Source: Bacteroidota bacterium (lineage in GTDB: Bacteria > Bacteroidota > Bacteroidia > UBA4408). Taken from it: DNA of 64,000 nucleotides. Positions 51,810 through 61,274 of this stretch are shown here, piece by piece; the first letter of the stretch is position 1, and every line of letters starts with the position of its first letter. The position numbers and the translations under genes were made by a program. The stretch is taken from positions 1,042,001 to 1,106,000 of the forward strand of contig JADKCP010000001.1 in NCBI GenBank assembly GCA_016718805.1, read 5' to 3'. The notes under the pieces were generated by a model. That model saw only the letters and a list, made by a program, of their open reading frames with translations, did not search any database and had not been told where the DNA came from.

Positions 51810-52888
51810 CCACGCAGTTTTCGGTAAAATTCAAGCGATTCATAAATTAGTTCGCTCGAACTTGTACAATTGATTTTACATTTTCCTATTTCAGTTAACA
51901 ACGAAAAATTAATGGTTGTTTCCTGATTTTTCTTGTCGTTACGCATAAAGTCAAGTAAGGTTGCAAAATCAGCTAGCTTTATTTTATTTGCCGGTAAATC
52001 AGCGATTAAATACTGAATTATTTCGTTGAATTGTTTTTTTGAAAGTCCTGCGATTTTATGCGATAGGTACGATTCACATAGCATCCCAATTCGAATTGCT
52101 TCTCCGTGAAGCAGTGGATTTTTATCTTTTTGTAAGGATAAACTTTCAATCGCATGCCCGATTGTATGTCCAAAATTCAAAACTTTGCGCAGGTTTTTTT
52201 CTTCAAAATCCTGCTTCACCACTTGGTTTTTAATGCGGATGCTTTTTTCAATAAAGGGTGAAACCGTGTTCGCTGAAAGCGTGTATTTTTTTATCAATTT
52301 CCATAAGGAATCATCAGCAATGAGCGCATGTTTTATTACTTCAGCAAATCCTGAACTTAGTTGCCTTTTTGATAGTGTAGTAGTAAAAGCTGGGTAAACA
52401 AACACTGCTTTTGGGTTCGAAAATAAACCAACCATATTTTTTTGTGAAAGCAAATCTACTCCAACTTTTCCGCCTATAGATGCATCTACTTGAGCGAGTA
52501 AGGTGGTTGGAAAATTCACAAAATCGATTCCGCGTTTGTAGGTACTTGCCACAAATCCTCCTAAATCGCATATTACTCCACCTCCTAAATTAATAAGTAA
52601 AGTATTTCTATCGGCTTTAATGTGACTGAGTTGTTCCCATATTTTAATACAGGTGTTGATGTTTTTATTTTGTTCCCCACTTTCAATTTCAATAAAGAGG
52701 GCATTTTTTAAAAAATCAATTTCAATGAGTAGGGGAGATAAACAGTGTTTACTCGTATTTTCATCCAACAATACAACAAAATTTGAATACCTATTTTTTA
52801 TGTTCGAAAAATAGTCATTAGTTAATTCGTAAAAATTGGAACAAAAAAAAGCTGAATAGCCTGTAGATTTAATTTCAAGTGCTCTCAA
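51806..52888 (-). CDS. aroB: 3-dehydroquinate synthase
   Basis: A 360-residue NAD-dependent cyclase forming 3-dehydroquinate from DAHP. Motifs: GEQNKNINTCIKIWEQL, LINLGGGVICDLGGFVAS, TTLLAQVDASIGGKVGVD, and NFGHTIGHAIES with metal-binding His. I chose TTG 52888 (MRALEIKSTGYSAFF), which gives the normal family length. The open frame continues to a TTG at 53011, adding 41 residues of low similarity to AroB, and a CTTTG-type element lies just before 52888. It is first in the aroB-aroA pair. Confidence 0.93.
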   Translation of the reverse strand: MRALEIKSTGYSAFFCSNFYELTNDYFSNIKNRYSNFVVLLDENTSKHCLSPLLIEIDFLKNALFIEIESGEQNKNINTCIKIWEQLSHIKADRNTLLINLGGGVICDLGGFVASTYKRGIDFVNFPTTLLAQVDASIGGKVGVDLLSQKNMVGLFSNPKAVFVYPAFTTTLSKRQLSSGFAEVIKHALIADDSLWKLIKKYTLSANTVSPFIEKSIRIKNQVVKQDFEEKNLRKVLNFGHTIGHAIESLSLQKDKNPLLHGEAIRIGMLCESYLSHKIAGLSKKQFNEIIQYLIADLPANKIKLADFATLLDFMRNDKKNQETTINFSLLTEIGKCKINCTSSSELIYESLEFYRKLRG

Positions 52889-53195
52889 TGTATCGATTTT
52901 AGGTACAAAGAAACAAAATTCTTTAGTAGTAAATAGTTCATAAATTAACTTTAAGATGCAAGTATTTGCGAAGTTGCTACTTTTAAATTGAAGCAATTCA
53001 TTTAATAGCAATGCAATTTAAATCGAAATAGCATGATCCACGCTATCTATGGTTAAACCTAGCATGTAGTTGAAAAGTAGTTAATATTATTACCTATATT
53101 TTGTGACTAATTTCAGATTATCCTCCATGTATTTTTACTAATATTGTAGCTAGTCCAAGTAAATAACAATATCATTTCAAACTCACTTTTATCCC

Positions 53196-53711
53196 ATGAA
53201 GAATACAAGAAAAACTAAGTTAAGTTTAGTACTATCGATTTTCTGTTTTTTAGTAATTGCTCCGTCTATTTCAATGGCGCAAGTTAGCACAACAACTAAG
53301 TTAGATTATAAAAACAATCCGGTTTGGATTAGTATGATGAATGATCCAAATGCAAATTATTACGAAACTGTAAAGGCATTTAGAGAATTTTTTAGCGATA
53401 GATTTCTCCCTGAGGAGCCATGGGATAGAGCACAAGAAGGTGGCGATCCTTTTGAAAAGGAAGTTGGTTTGGAAGTGGAAGATGGAAGCGGTAAAAAAAG
53501 TGCAAACGAAATAAAAAGAGAAAGCTACAAGCAAGACCCCAATGAAGCCAATTATGCCGAAGAGGTGCGCGCATTTAAAGGTTGGTTTTACAGCACCAAA
53601 CCTTGGGTTCAAAGCGATGGTACAATATTGAGCCCTGCGCAACAACAAGTCATTATTGAGAAACAACAAAATGAGTTGAAAGAAGCAGAAAAAATAAACA
53701 ATAAAAAATAA
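53196..53711 (+). CDS. Small secreted protein with duplicated DPNxANY motif
   Basis: A 171-residue exported protein (signal ending SISMAQ). The mature part contains two copies of a motif of about 30 residues: MNDPNANYYETVKAFREFF with a PW end, and KQDPNEANYAEEVRAFKGWF with a PW end. A Gly/Glu/Lys-rich linker separates them, and a Gln/Glu coiled C-terminus follows. No known domain is recognised. It sits 19 bp before the 2047-residue surface protein and is probably co-transcribed, so it may be a partner or chaperone of that protein. Confidence 0.75.
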   Translation: MKNTRKTKLSLVLSIFCFLVIAPSISMAQVSTTTKLDYKNNPVWISMMNDPNANYYETVKAFREFFSDRFLPEEPWDRAQEGGDPFEKEVGLEVEDGSGKKSANEIKRESYKQDPNEANYAEEVRAFKGWFYSTKPWVQSDGTILSPAQQQVIIEKQQNELKEAEKINNKK

Positions 53712-53730
53712 TCTCAACAAATTTATTTAT

Positions 53731-56700
53731 ATGAAAAAGATAGTTAATAGCCTAGTTCTTTTAGTAGTTTTTGCTTCAAGCGCTTTTGCTCAATTGGCGA
53801 ATTGGTCGCCAGGAAATAATGCTGCGTATACCAATTTTCCGGTGAATGTTTCAGGTCAGATTAATGGCTTTTGCCGAATTAGTCAAATGAAATTTCATGC
53901 AAGCGACCCAAATAAAATGTATGCAGTTACAGGAGAAGGTGGTTTTTTTAGCACTACCGATGGAGGTGTTAATTGGACAGTACGACCCGGCACTGAAAAT
54001 CTTACCGGCGGTTGTGCTTCTTTATGTATTGATTATACAAATGATCAAGTAATTTATTTGGGTTCTGGTGATGCAAATTATTATTCGAATGGACAAGGTA
54101 TTTATAAATCAACCAATGGTGGAACAAGTTTTACAGCAACCAGTCTCACCAATTGTTTGGTAATTGAAATACTGCAGGATCCATCAAACCCAGCCACATT
54201 TGTCGCTGCAACCAACAAAGGAATTTATAAATCAATTAATAATGGTTCAACTTGGACCGCATCAACTTTGACTAGCATTCAGTTTTGTGATTTAGTTCGA
54301 AATGCTGCAACCAATTCAAGTACACTCTATGCTTGCACACGCGAAAACTCTAGTCGATTTTTTCGTTCAACTGATTTTGGGAGTACCTGGACTCAAATTA
54401 CTTCTGGAATTACCACAGCAGTTAATTTTATTCAAGCAGGTGGAAGAATTGGTGTAACGCCTGCTGATCCAAATGTGGTTTATTTTGAAGCTATTGGTGG
54501 TGGTGGCATTGTGCATAAATCAATTGATGGTGGTTTAAATTTTACAGTTAGTAAACCCGAAGGAACCGGTACCCTCGCTGCTCCATACATTACTTTTTAC
54601 GATTACAATAACGCCAATACACTTACCGGACAAGGGAATTATAACAACGCTATTTGTGTTGATGCTACTGATCCGTCGAAGTTATGGATACAAGCGCACA
54701 ATACATGGCTTTCTACTGATAATGGAGTTACCTGGACCGAAATTACACACTGGTCAACTAAGGTACATACCGATATGCACCAATTGTCGCAAAGCCCTTT
54801 TAATTCATCAAAATTGTACAGCTGTAATGATGGAGGTGTATGGTTAAGCACCGATGGTGGTAATAATTGGAATCCTACCAGCAATGGACTTTACGCTTAT
54901 GAAATTTATAATAATTGTGGAAAAAGTAGCAATACCGATCGAAACTATATAGCTCTTGGAACACAAGATAATGGGAGAGTTTTTAGGAATGCAATTGGTT
55001 TTTTTACCGATCGAGGTGGAGATGATACACGTCAAAAAGAATTTGATTATTTACCTAATGGTGGATTTTATTATGAAAAAACACAACTCAATCGTAAGGC
55101 TGTAAGTACCGGAACTACTGCTTCTGCAGGATTCAAAACCAGTGGTAATTTTTGGGAGTATCTGGCATTTAACAGGTCTAACACCAACTTGGGTTTTATG
55201 TGGTTTACGAACAATAATTTGTACCGTACTACAAATTTATCTACTGCTCCACCTGTATGGGATTCTGTATTTACTTTTACTGCACCGGTAACAGCCATGC
55301 ACAGTTGTATAGCCGATCCTACTAGGTTATATGTAATCACCAACGACGCAAAAATTCAAGTTTGTTCTAATGCTTTAGATGTAACACCTACCTTTACTAC
55401 ATTTAATTTACCTTCAGCTTCAGGTACTTTAGCCAGCATTGCCACAATTGCCAACGATGCAAATAAGGTATATATTTCTATAAACAATAAAGTATATTAT
55501 TCAAGTAATGGTGGCGCAACTTGGACTGATATAACCTTCAATCTTCCCAATGTAAATCATCGAAAAATTTTAGCTGAGGAATTTGGAGGAAGCCAAGAAC
55601 TGGTATTTATAGCAACCAACAACGCTGTGTATTATAAGAAAGCTGGGCAAGTTACCTGGACCAATTACAGCACTAATTTACCAAGCCGAAGAGCTCCCAC
55701 AAACTTTACCATGTTCGATGATGGATCGAATCAAGCCGCTATTCGATTTTATACCTATGGTCGTGGAGTTTGGGAAACACCTTTTTCAAATTTACGTGCT
55801 GTAAATGCACAAATAGCTGTAACTGCTGAAGCAAATCCCGACTGTAATACGCATACAGTAAGCTATGGGGATGCATCTTTAGGAAATATTGTTTCCTATG
55901 CATGGACCTTCACTGGTGGAACACCTTCCTCATCTACTCTACCCAATCCTACGGTTAGTTATAGTTCAAACGGAACATACAGTGTTACATTAGTAGTAAC
56001 AGATGCTGCAAGCAATACTTCATCTCAAACTATTTCAAAAAGTGTGCAGTTGATTCCTGTAATTAAACCTGCTGTAACCATTAGTCCCAACCCTCCTGCA
56101 GCTACTTTCTGTACAGGAGGTGCTGTAAATTTAACAGCTAGTGGTGGCGCTTCTCCAAGTATTGTTGAACTCGGAACCGGAACAACTGCATCCATCGGTA
56201 ATTCATCTAGCAGCACTTTAGGGCCTAATCCATTACAAAATTGGTATGGTGGTTCAAAGCAACTCATGTTGTTTACCCAAGTTGAATTAAATAATCTTGG
56301 ATTGACTTCAGGTGCTCAAATTTCGTCTATCGCAGTAAATATGCCAGCTGCAATAACTGCATATGTACTGCAGAATTTACAAGTTAAAGTTCAAAATACT
56401 TCTTTAACTACGCTAAGTGCTTTTGTAACGAGTGGTTGGACTATCGTTAGAAATGCCGCCAATTACACTTTATCGGGTACTGGATGGAATACCATTGCTT
56501 TTAATTCAAATTATACTTGGGATGGAATTAGTAATTTATTAATTGAAGTAAATTATTCAAATAATAATGGTGGTTCTTCAGGCAATACAGCACTTTATGG
56601 GGCTACTTCTAATATTAGCACACTCCTTTATAGAGCCGATAATGTTACTGCTACAGCAGTTGATACTTATAGTGGTACACCAACTTACAGTTATAATTCT

Positions 56701-59700
56701 AGAAACAATATTCGTTTTGGTTTAGCTAATATTTCAACTACCTTCAATTGGACTCCAACATCAGGACTAAGTTCTTCAACCGGGGCAACTGTTGCTGCTA
56801 GCCCAACAACATCAACAACCTATGTTGTAAGTGCTAATTCAGCAGGTACATGTCCGGTAACATCTACCCAATTAGTTACTTTATTAAATTATCCCATTAC
56901 TGCCAGTGCAGGAGCAAATGGCGGAATAACTCCTAGTGGAACTACCAATGTTGATTGTGGATTAAACCAGGTTTATTCAATTGTTCCAAACGGAGGTTTC
57001 GTAATTCAAGATGTAATAGTAGATGGAGTTTCACAAGGAGCTATTTCTAATTATACATTTACCAATGTTACTACAACGCATACTATAAGTGCTACTTTTA
57101 CTGTTGGCAGCAATAGTATTACGGCCAGCGCCGGAGCTAATGGAACTATCTCACCTAGCGGAACAGTTAGTGTTGCACTAGGTGGAAATCAAACTTTTTT
57201 AATTAGTCCAAACTCTTGTTATCAAATTGCTGACGTTCTTGTGGATGGTGTTTCGCAAGGTGCTATTTCAACTTACACTTTAACAAACGTAACTGCGGCA
57301 CATACCATCAGCGCAAGCTTTAGCCAGCTTTCCTACGGTATAACTGCAAGTGCCGGAAGCAACGGTAGTATTAGTCCGAATGGATTGAGTACAGTAAATT
57401 GTGGAAGTAATTTAACTTACACCATTACACCAAATTCTTGTTACCAAATTTTGGATGTACTTGTGGATGGTGTTTCTCAAGGAGCCATTTCAACTTACAC
57501 TTTTACAAACGTAACTGCTGCACATACCATCAGCGCAAGCTTTAGCCAGCTTTCCTACGGTATAACTGCAAGTGCCGGAAGCAACGGAAGTATTAGTCCG
57601 AATGGATTGAGTACAGTAAATTGTGGAAGTAATTTAACTTACACCATTACACCAAATTCTTGTTACCAAATTTTGGATGTACTAGTGGATGGTGTTTCTC
57701 AAGGAGCCATTTCAACATACACATTTACTAACGTAACTGCTGCGCATACCATCAGCGCAAGCTTTAGTCAGCTTACTTACGGTATAACTGCAAGTGCCGG
57801 AAGCAACGGTAGTATTAGTCCGAATGGATTGAGTACAGTAAATTGTGGAAGTAATTTAACTTACACCATTTCACCAAATTCTTGTTACCAAATTTTGGAT
57901 GTACTTGTGGATGGTGTTTCTCAAGGAGCCATTTCAACATACACTTTTACAAACGTAACTGCTGCACATACCATCAGCGCAAGCTTTAGCCAACTTACTT
58001 ACGGTATAACTGCAAGTGCCGGAAGCAACGGTAGTATTACTCCGAATGGATTGACCACAGTGAATTGTGGGACTAATCAAAGCTATTCGATTCAAGCAAA
58101 TTTGGGCTTCAACATACAAGATGTAATTGTGGATGGTATTTCGCAAGGTGCTATTTCTACTTATACTTTTACTAATGTTACAGCTACGCATACTATTAAT
58201 GCTGTATTTAACTCAGCATCTCTCTCAATTACCGCATCGGCTGGTGCAAATGGTAGTATTTCACCAAGTGGCGTTCAAGTTGTTACACCCGGTTCTAATT
58301 TGCAATTTACCATTCAAGCAAATTCATGCTTTCAAATTTCGGATGTGTTAGTAGATGGAATTTCACAAGGTGCAATAAGCACTTATACATTTACAAATAT
58401 TAGCGCATCACATACAGTTGCTGCAAGTTTTACTCCAGTTACTTTTGCGATTACAGCAAGTTCTGGCGCTAATGGTACTGTAACTCCTTCTGGTGCTTCC
58501 ATGGTAAATTGTGGATCAAATAAAACATATACCATAACACCAAATGGTGGGTTTGCTATACAAAGTGTGCTCGTCGATGGTATTTCACAAGGTTCAATTT
58601 CAACTTACACTTTTACAAATGTAAACACAACGCATACCATAAGTGCAACCTTTGTATCCGGAATACCGGCTACTTCTTTATCACCGGCATCCTGCAACAG
58701 CACAGTAACTAGCATGTACGATCAAATTTACTGTACACCGGTTGCCGGAGCTAGTAATTATCGTTATAAAGTTGAAAACACAGCACTTGGTTTTAACAGT
58801 GTTTTTGAACGCAATTCAAGTTTAACCGATTTTCGCATGAATTGGGCTCCTGGCGTGCAATATGCTACCACTTATACAGTTTCGGTAGCGGCTAAAGTCA
58901 ACGGTAATTGGGGAGCTTACGGAACTAGTTGTACGGTAACCATTGGTTCGTTTCCAGCTACCAACCTTTCACCTGCTTCTTGTAATTCAACGCTATCAAG
59001 TATGTCGGATGCATTTACTTGTGTTGCTGTGAACGGAGCTACCGATTATCAATATCGCATCAGCAATACTGCTTTAAGTTACAGTGTTGAAGTAAAACGT
59101 AACAGCACACTCACCGATTACCGATTATCGTGGTTGCCTGCAGCTTCGGGAGCGCAGTATGCTACAACCTATAACGTTGAAGTACGTGCTTATGTAGGAG
59201 GTGTTTGGGGTAACTATGGAAGCATTTGTCAATTAACAACTCCGCCGGTTCCACTTACAAAGTTGCAACCTGCTTACTGCGCTAATTATGCTTTACCCAG
59301 CTTTTCGAGTGCTGTAAATTGCGTTGCAATTGCAGGAGCAAGTAATTATCGCTACCACATCACAGGACCGGCATCTTACAATAAAACCTTTACTAGAAAT
59401 TCACCTTTAAATGACTGGCGTTTTTCATGGACTTTAGCTTGTTGTGGTCAACAAAACATGCTTGCCAATTCAACCTATACGGTAGAAGTAGCTTATTATA
59501 TTAATGGTGTTTGGAGTGCATATGGGGCTCCATGTACAGTTGTTACCGGTACTTCGGTACCACGTTTTTCATACGATGCGCTAAATCCGGAAGTAACGGT
59601 TGAAGCAATAGAAGCTGGACTAAGAATTTATCCTAATCCTGTTTCTATAACCGAACCTGTTATGCTCGAAATTCATCCCGGAAGCGGTGAAAATACAACT

Positions 59701-59874
59701 ATTGATATTGCCATTTATTCAATGATTGGCGAAAGAATATTTGCCAATAAATTACACTGTAATTCTTCTGAATCATGTATAGTAGAACCAAAAATGCAAC
59801 TTGCATCCGGCGTTTATATTGCCGAAGCAATAATTAGAGGCACTCCTTACAGAACGCGTTTCGTGGTAAAATAA
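53731..59874 (+). CDS. Giant sortilin-type surface protein with 74-residue repeats and T9SS sorting domain
   Basis: A 2047-residue exported protein (signal ending SSAFAQ). About residues 25-680 form a BNR/VPS10-like propeller (GGFFSTTDGGVNW, GIYKSTNGGTSF, GVWLSTDGGNNW). A PKD domain follows (DASLGNIVSYAWTFTGG ... NGTYSVTLVVTDA). After a beta-domain come eight exact 74-residue repeats (codons 1056-1647) of the InlB-B/Flg_new_2 type, then three Cys-containing fibronectin-like modules of about 93 residues, and a type A sorting domain (LRIYPNPVSITEPVML ... RTRFVVK). An adhesin or matrix role is likely. A strong terminator follows. Confidence 0.88.
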   Translation: MKKIVNSLVLLVVFASSAFAQLANWSPGNNAAYTNFPVNVSGQINGFCRISQMKFHASDPNKMYAVTGEGGFFSTTDGGVNWTVRPGTENLTGGCASLCIDYTNDQVIYLGSGDANYYSNGQGIYKSTNGGTSFTATSLTNCLVIEILQDPSNPATFVAATNKGIYKSINNGSTWTASTLTSIQFCDLVRNAATNSSTLYACTRENSSRFFRSTDFGSTWTQITSGITTAVNFIQAGGRIGVTPADPNVVYFEAIGGGGIVHKSIDGGLNFTVSKPEGTGTLAAPYITFYDYNNANTLTGQGNYNNAICVDATDPSKLWIQAHNTWLSTDNGVTWTEITHWSTKVHTDMHQLSQSPFNSSKLYSCNDGGVWLSTDGGNNWNPTSNGLYAYEIYNNCGKSSNTDRNYIALGTQDNGRVFRNAIGFFTDRGGDDTRQKEFDYLPNGGFYYEKTQLNRKAVSTGTTASAGFKTSGNFWEYLAFNRSNTNLGFMWFTNNNLYRTTNLSTAPPVWDSVFTFTAPVTAMHSCIADPTRLYVITNDAKIQVCSNALDVTPTFTTFNLPSASGTLASIATIANDANKVYISINNKVYYSSNGGATWTDITFNLPNVNHRKILAEEFGGSQELVFIATNNAVYYKKAGQVTWTNYSTNLPSRRAPTNFTMFDDGSNQAAIRFYTYGRGVWETPFSNLRAVNAQIAVTAEANPDCNTHTVSYGDASLGNIVSYAWTFTGGTPSSSTLPNPTVSYSSNGTYSVTLVVTDAASNTSSQTISKSVQLIPVIKPAVTISPNPPAATFCTGGAVNLTASGGASPSIVELGTGTTASIGNSSSSTLGPNPLQNWYGGSKQLMLFTQVELNNLGLTSGAQISSIAVNMPAAITAYVLQNLQVKVQNTSLTTLSAFVTSGWTIVRNAANYTLSGTGWNTIAFNSNYTWDGISNLLIEVNYSNNNGGSSGNTALYGATSNISTLLYRADNVTATAVDTYSGTPTYSYNSRNNIRFGLANISTTFNWTPTSGLSSSTGATVAASPTTSTTYVVSANSAGTCPVTSTQLVTLLNYPITASAGANGGITPSGTTNVDCGLNQVYSIVPNGGFVIQDVIVDGVSQGAISNYTFTNVTTTHTISATFTVGSNSITASAGANGTISPSGTVSVALGGNQTFLISPNSCYQIADVLVDGVSQGAISTYTLTNVTAAHTISASFSQLSYGITASAGSNGSISPNGLSTVNCGSNLTYTITPNSCYQILDVLVDGVSQGAISTYTFTNVTAAHTISASFSQLSYGITASAGSNGSISPNGLSTVNCGSNLTYTITPNSCYQILDVLVDGVSQGAISTYTFTNVTAAHTISASFSQLTYGITASAGSNGSISPNGLSTVNCGSNLTYTISPNSCYQILDVLVDGVSQGAISTYTFTNVTAAHTISASFSQLTYGITASAGSNGSITPNGLTTVNCGTNQSYSIQANLGFNIQDVIVDGISQGAISTYTFTNVTATHTINAVFNSASLSITASAGANGSISPSGVQVVTPGSNLQFTIQANSCFQISDVLVDGISQGAISTYTFTNISASHTVAASFTPVTFAITASSGANGTVTPSGASMVNCGSNKTYTITPNGGFAIQSVLVDGISQGSISTYTFTNVNTTHTISATFVSGIPATSLSPASCNSTVTSMYDQIYCTPVAGASNYRYKVENTALGFNSVFERNSSLTDFRMNWAPGVQYATTYTVSVAAKVNGNWGAYGTSCTVTIGSFPATNLSPASCNSTLSSMSDAFTCVAVNGATDYQYRISNTALSYSVEVKRNSTLTDYRLSWLPAASGAQYATTYNVEVRAYVGGVWGNYGSICQLTTPPVPLTKLQPAYCANYALPSFSSAVNCVAIAGASNYRYHITGPASYNKTFTRNSPLNDWRFSWTLACCGQQNMLANSTYTVEVAYYINGVWSAYGAPCTVVTGTSVPRFSYDALNPEVTVEAIEAGLRIYPNPVSITEPVMLEIHPGSGENTTIDIAIYSMIGERIFANKLHCNSSESCIVEPKMQLASGVYIAEAIIRGTPYRTRFVVK
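56896..58671 (+). repeat. Eight in-frame 222-bp tandem repeats
   Basis: Repeat starts are 56896, 57118, 57340, 57562, 57784, 58006, 58228 and 58450, each exactly 222 bp apart. Every unit begins ITASAGxNGxIxPxG and contains the conserved VDGVSQGAISTYTFTNV or VDGISQGAISTYTFTNV core, matching the divergent InlB B-repeat family. Units 3, 4 and 5 (57340-58005) are almost identical at DNA level, and unit 6 shares its first third with them. This indicates recent duplication, while outer units have drifted. Confidence 0.95.
58672..59550 (+). repeat. Three fibronectin-like protein modules
   Basis: Modules begin near 58672, 58960 and 59257. Each opens TxLxPAxC and contains a YRY or YQYRI strand, an R/N-S-x-L-x-D-x-R-x-x-W segment, an ATTYTVSV or STYTVEV strand and a final GxW(G/S)xYGxxC. 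The paired Cys at both ends could form a disulfide. DNA identity between units is low, so these are old duplications. Confidence 0.8.
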
Positions 59875-59889
59875 ATTAATCAATTACTA

Positions 59890-59930
59890 AAAACGGGCAA
59901 TGGTTTTTTATGCGACCATTGCCCGTTTTA
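59890..59930 (+). terminator. Strong intrinsic terminator
   Basis: A 15-bp perfect stem (59890-59904 with 59915-59929) includes CGGGCAATGGT, with a 10-nt loop and A/T-rich base. It follows the giant surface-protein gene by 16 bp. Confidence 0.88.
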
Positions 59931-59972
59931 GTTAATACTGCAAAAATCAGAGAAAATAGTCATGTCTAATTT

Positions 59973-59980
59973 TATCTTTG
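59973..59980 (+). promoter_or_regulatory. -7 element for proline dehydrogenase
   Basis: TATCTTTG, a perfect TAnnTTTG match, 17 nt before the ATG at 59998. No convincing -33 box is present. Confidence 0.5.
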
Positions 59981-59997
59981 TGGTTTAAATTATACGT

Positions 59998-61164
59998 ATG
60001 GTTTCATTTGATAATACTGAGAATGCTTTTTCAGGGAAGAAGAACGCTGACTTGAATCGTTCCTACTGGCTTTTTAATATGGTAAGCAGGCCTTGGATGG
60101 TGAATGTAGGACAAGTGCTCACTGAATGGTCAATAGCAATGCGATTACCCATTACAGGAGCTGTAAAAGCAACCATTTTTAAACAATTTTGTGGGGGTGA
60201 AACGATTGAAGAATGTACAAAAACAATTGCCGAATTAGGCAAATACAGTATAGGAACTATACTTGATTACTCGGTTGAAGGGAAGGAAAACGAAGCCGAT
60301 TTTAATGCAACCACACGCGAAACTATTGCTACGATTCATAGAGCAAAGAATGAAAAAAATATTCCGTTTAGTGTATTTAAAGTTACAGGACTTGCACGAT
60401 TTGCACTGCTCGAAAAATGTAGTACAGGCGAAGCTTTAACTTCTGAAGAAGAACTGGAATTCACCAAAGTTCACCAACGCGTAAACAGTATTTGCGAAGC
60501 AGCCTTTCATGCAAATGTGCCTGTATTTATTGATGCAGAAGAAAGCTGGATACAAGTTGCGATTGATGATTTGGCGAATGAAATGATGGAAAAATTTAAC
60601 AAACAGCGTGCGATTGTTTACAATACCTATCAGTTGTATCGTCACGATCGTTTGGATTATTTGAAAGCTTCTTTTGCTGATGCTGAAAAGAAAAATTATT
60701 TTTTGGGAGCAAAACTAGTGCGCGGAGCATACATGGAGAAGGAACGTGAACGAGCAGCAAACAAAGGATATTCTTCTCCAATTCAGGAAACAAAGGATGC
60801 AACCGACAAAGATTACAATGCTGCTTTAGAATTTTGTGTTACGCATAATAAGCGCATTGCGTTTTGTGCCGGCACTCACAACGAACAAAGCTCTATGTAT
60901 CTTACTGAGTTGATGAAGAAGAATGGACTCAGCTTAAACGATAAGCACATTTATTTTTCTCAATTACTTGGTATGAGTGATCATATCAGTTACAATCTTT
61001 CAAAAGCCGGATACAATGTGGCTAAATATGTACCTTACGGTCCTGTCAAAGAAGTTTTACCTTATTTAATTCGACGTGCACGCGAAAATACTTCTGTAAA
61101 AGGCCAAACTGGTCGTGAGTTAAGTTTGATTATTAAAGAGAGAAAAAGAAGAAAAGCGAATTGA
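59998..61164 (+). CDS. Proline dehydrogenase
   Basis: A 388-residue FAD enzyme oxidising proline to pyrroline-5-carboxylate. The TIM-barrel landmarks are present: FSVFKVTGLARFALLEK, VPVFIDAEESWIQ, KLVRGAYMEKER, FCAGTHNEQS and the C-terminal YVPYGPVKEVLPYLIRRARE with the proline-binding Arg pair. It is a monofunctional enzyme, longer than the Thermus type and without the aldehyde dehydrogenase domain of bifunctional PutA. It is a single gene with its own promoter and a strong shared terminator. Confidence 0.94.
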   Translation: MVSFDNTENAFSGKKNADLNRSYWLFNMVSRPWMVNVGQVLTEWSIAMRLPITGAVKATIFKQFCGGETIEECTKTIAELGKYSIGTILDYSVEGKENEADFNATTRETIATIHRAKNEKNIPFSVFKVTGLARFALLEKCSTGEALTSEEELEFTKVHQRVNSICEAAFHANVPVFIDAEESWIQVAIDDLANEMMEKFNKQRAIVYNTYQLYRHDRLDYLKASFADAEKKNYFLGAKLVRGAYMEKERERAANKGYSSPIQETKDATDKDYNAALEFCVTHNKRIAFCAGTHNEQSSMYLTELMKKNGLSLNDKHIYFSQLLGMSDHISYNLSKAGYNVAKYVPYGPVKEVLPYLIRRARENTSVKGQTGRELSLIIKERKRRKAN

Positions 61165-61213
61165 ATTCTGTAAGGTTGAATAAGAATTATCCTCATTAAC
61201 ACTACAACATTTT

Positions 61214-61256
61214 TCATAAAAAAAGGTGTCAACTTAGTTGACACCTTTTTTTATGA
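61214..61256. terminator. Bidirectional terminator with 20-bp perfect stem
   Basis: Positions 61214-61233 pair fully with 61237-61256 around a TTA loop. The stem carries seven A on the left and seven T on the right of a GGTGTCAAC core, so it gives a T-run on both strands. It lies between the convergent proline dehydrogenase and DUF6089 genes and should stop both transcripts. Confidence 0.93.
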
Positions 61257-61274
61257 CTTTTCTATTAGCATTAA

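Noticed and set aside
53301..53720. 139-residue open frame opposite the small secreted protein
   Set aside because: Antisense of a gene with a clear signal peptide and internal repeat; Phe/Leu-rich as expected for the complement.
56896..58671. Regular repeats considered as a CRISPR array or satellite
   Set aside because: Units are 222 bp, in frame and coding for a known bacterial repeat domain; no spacers.
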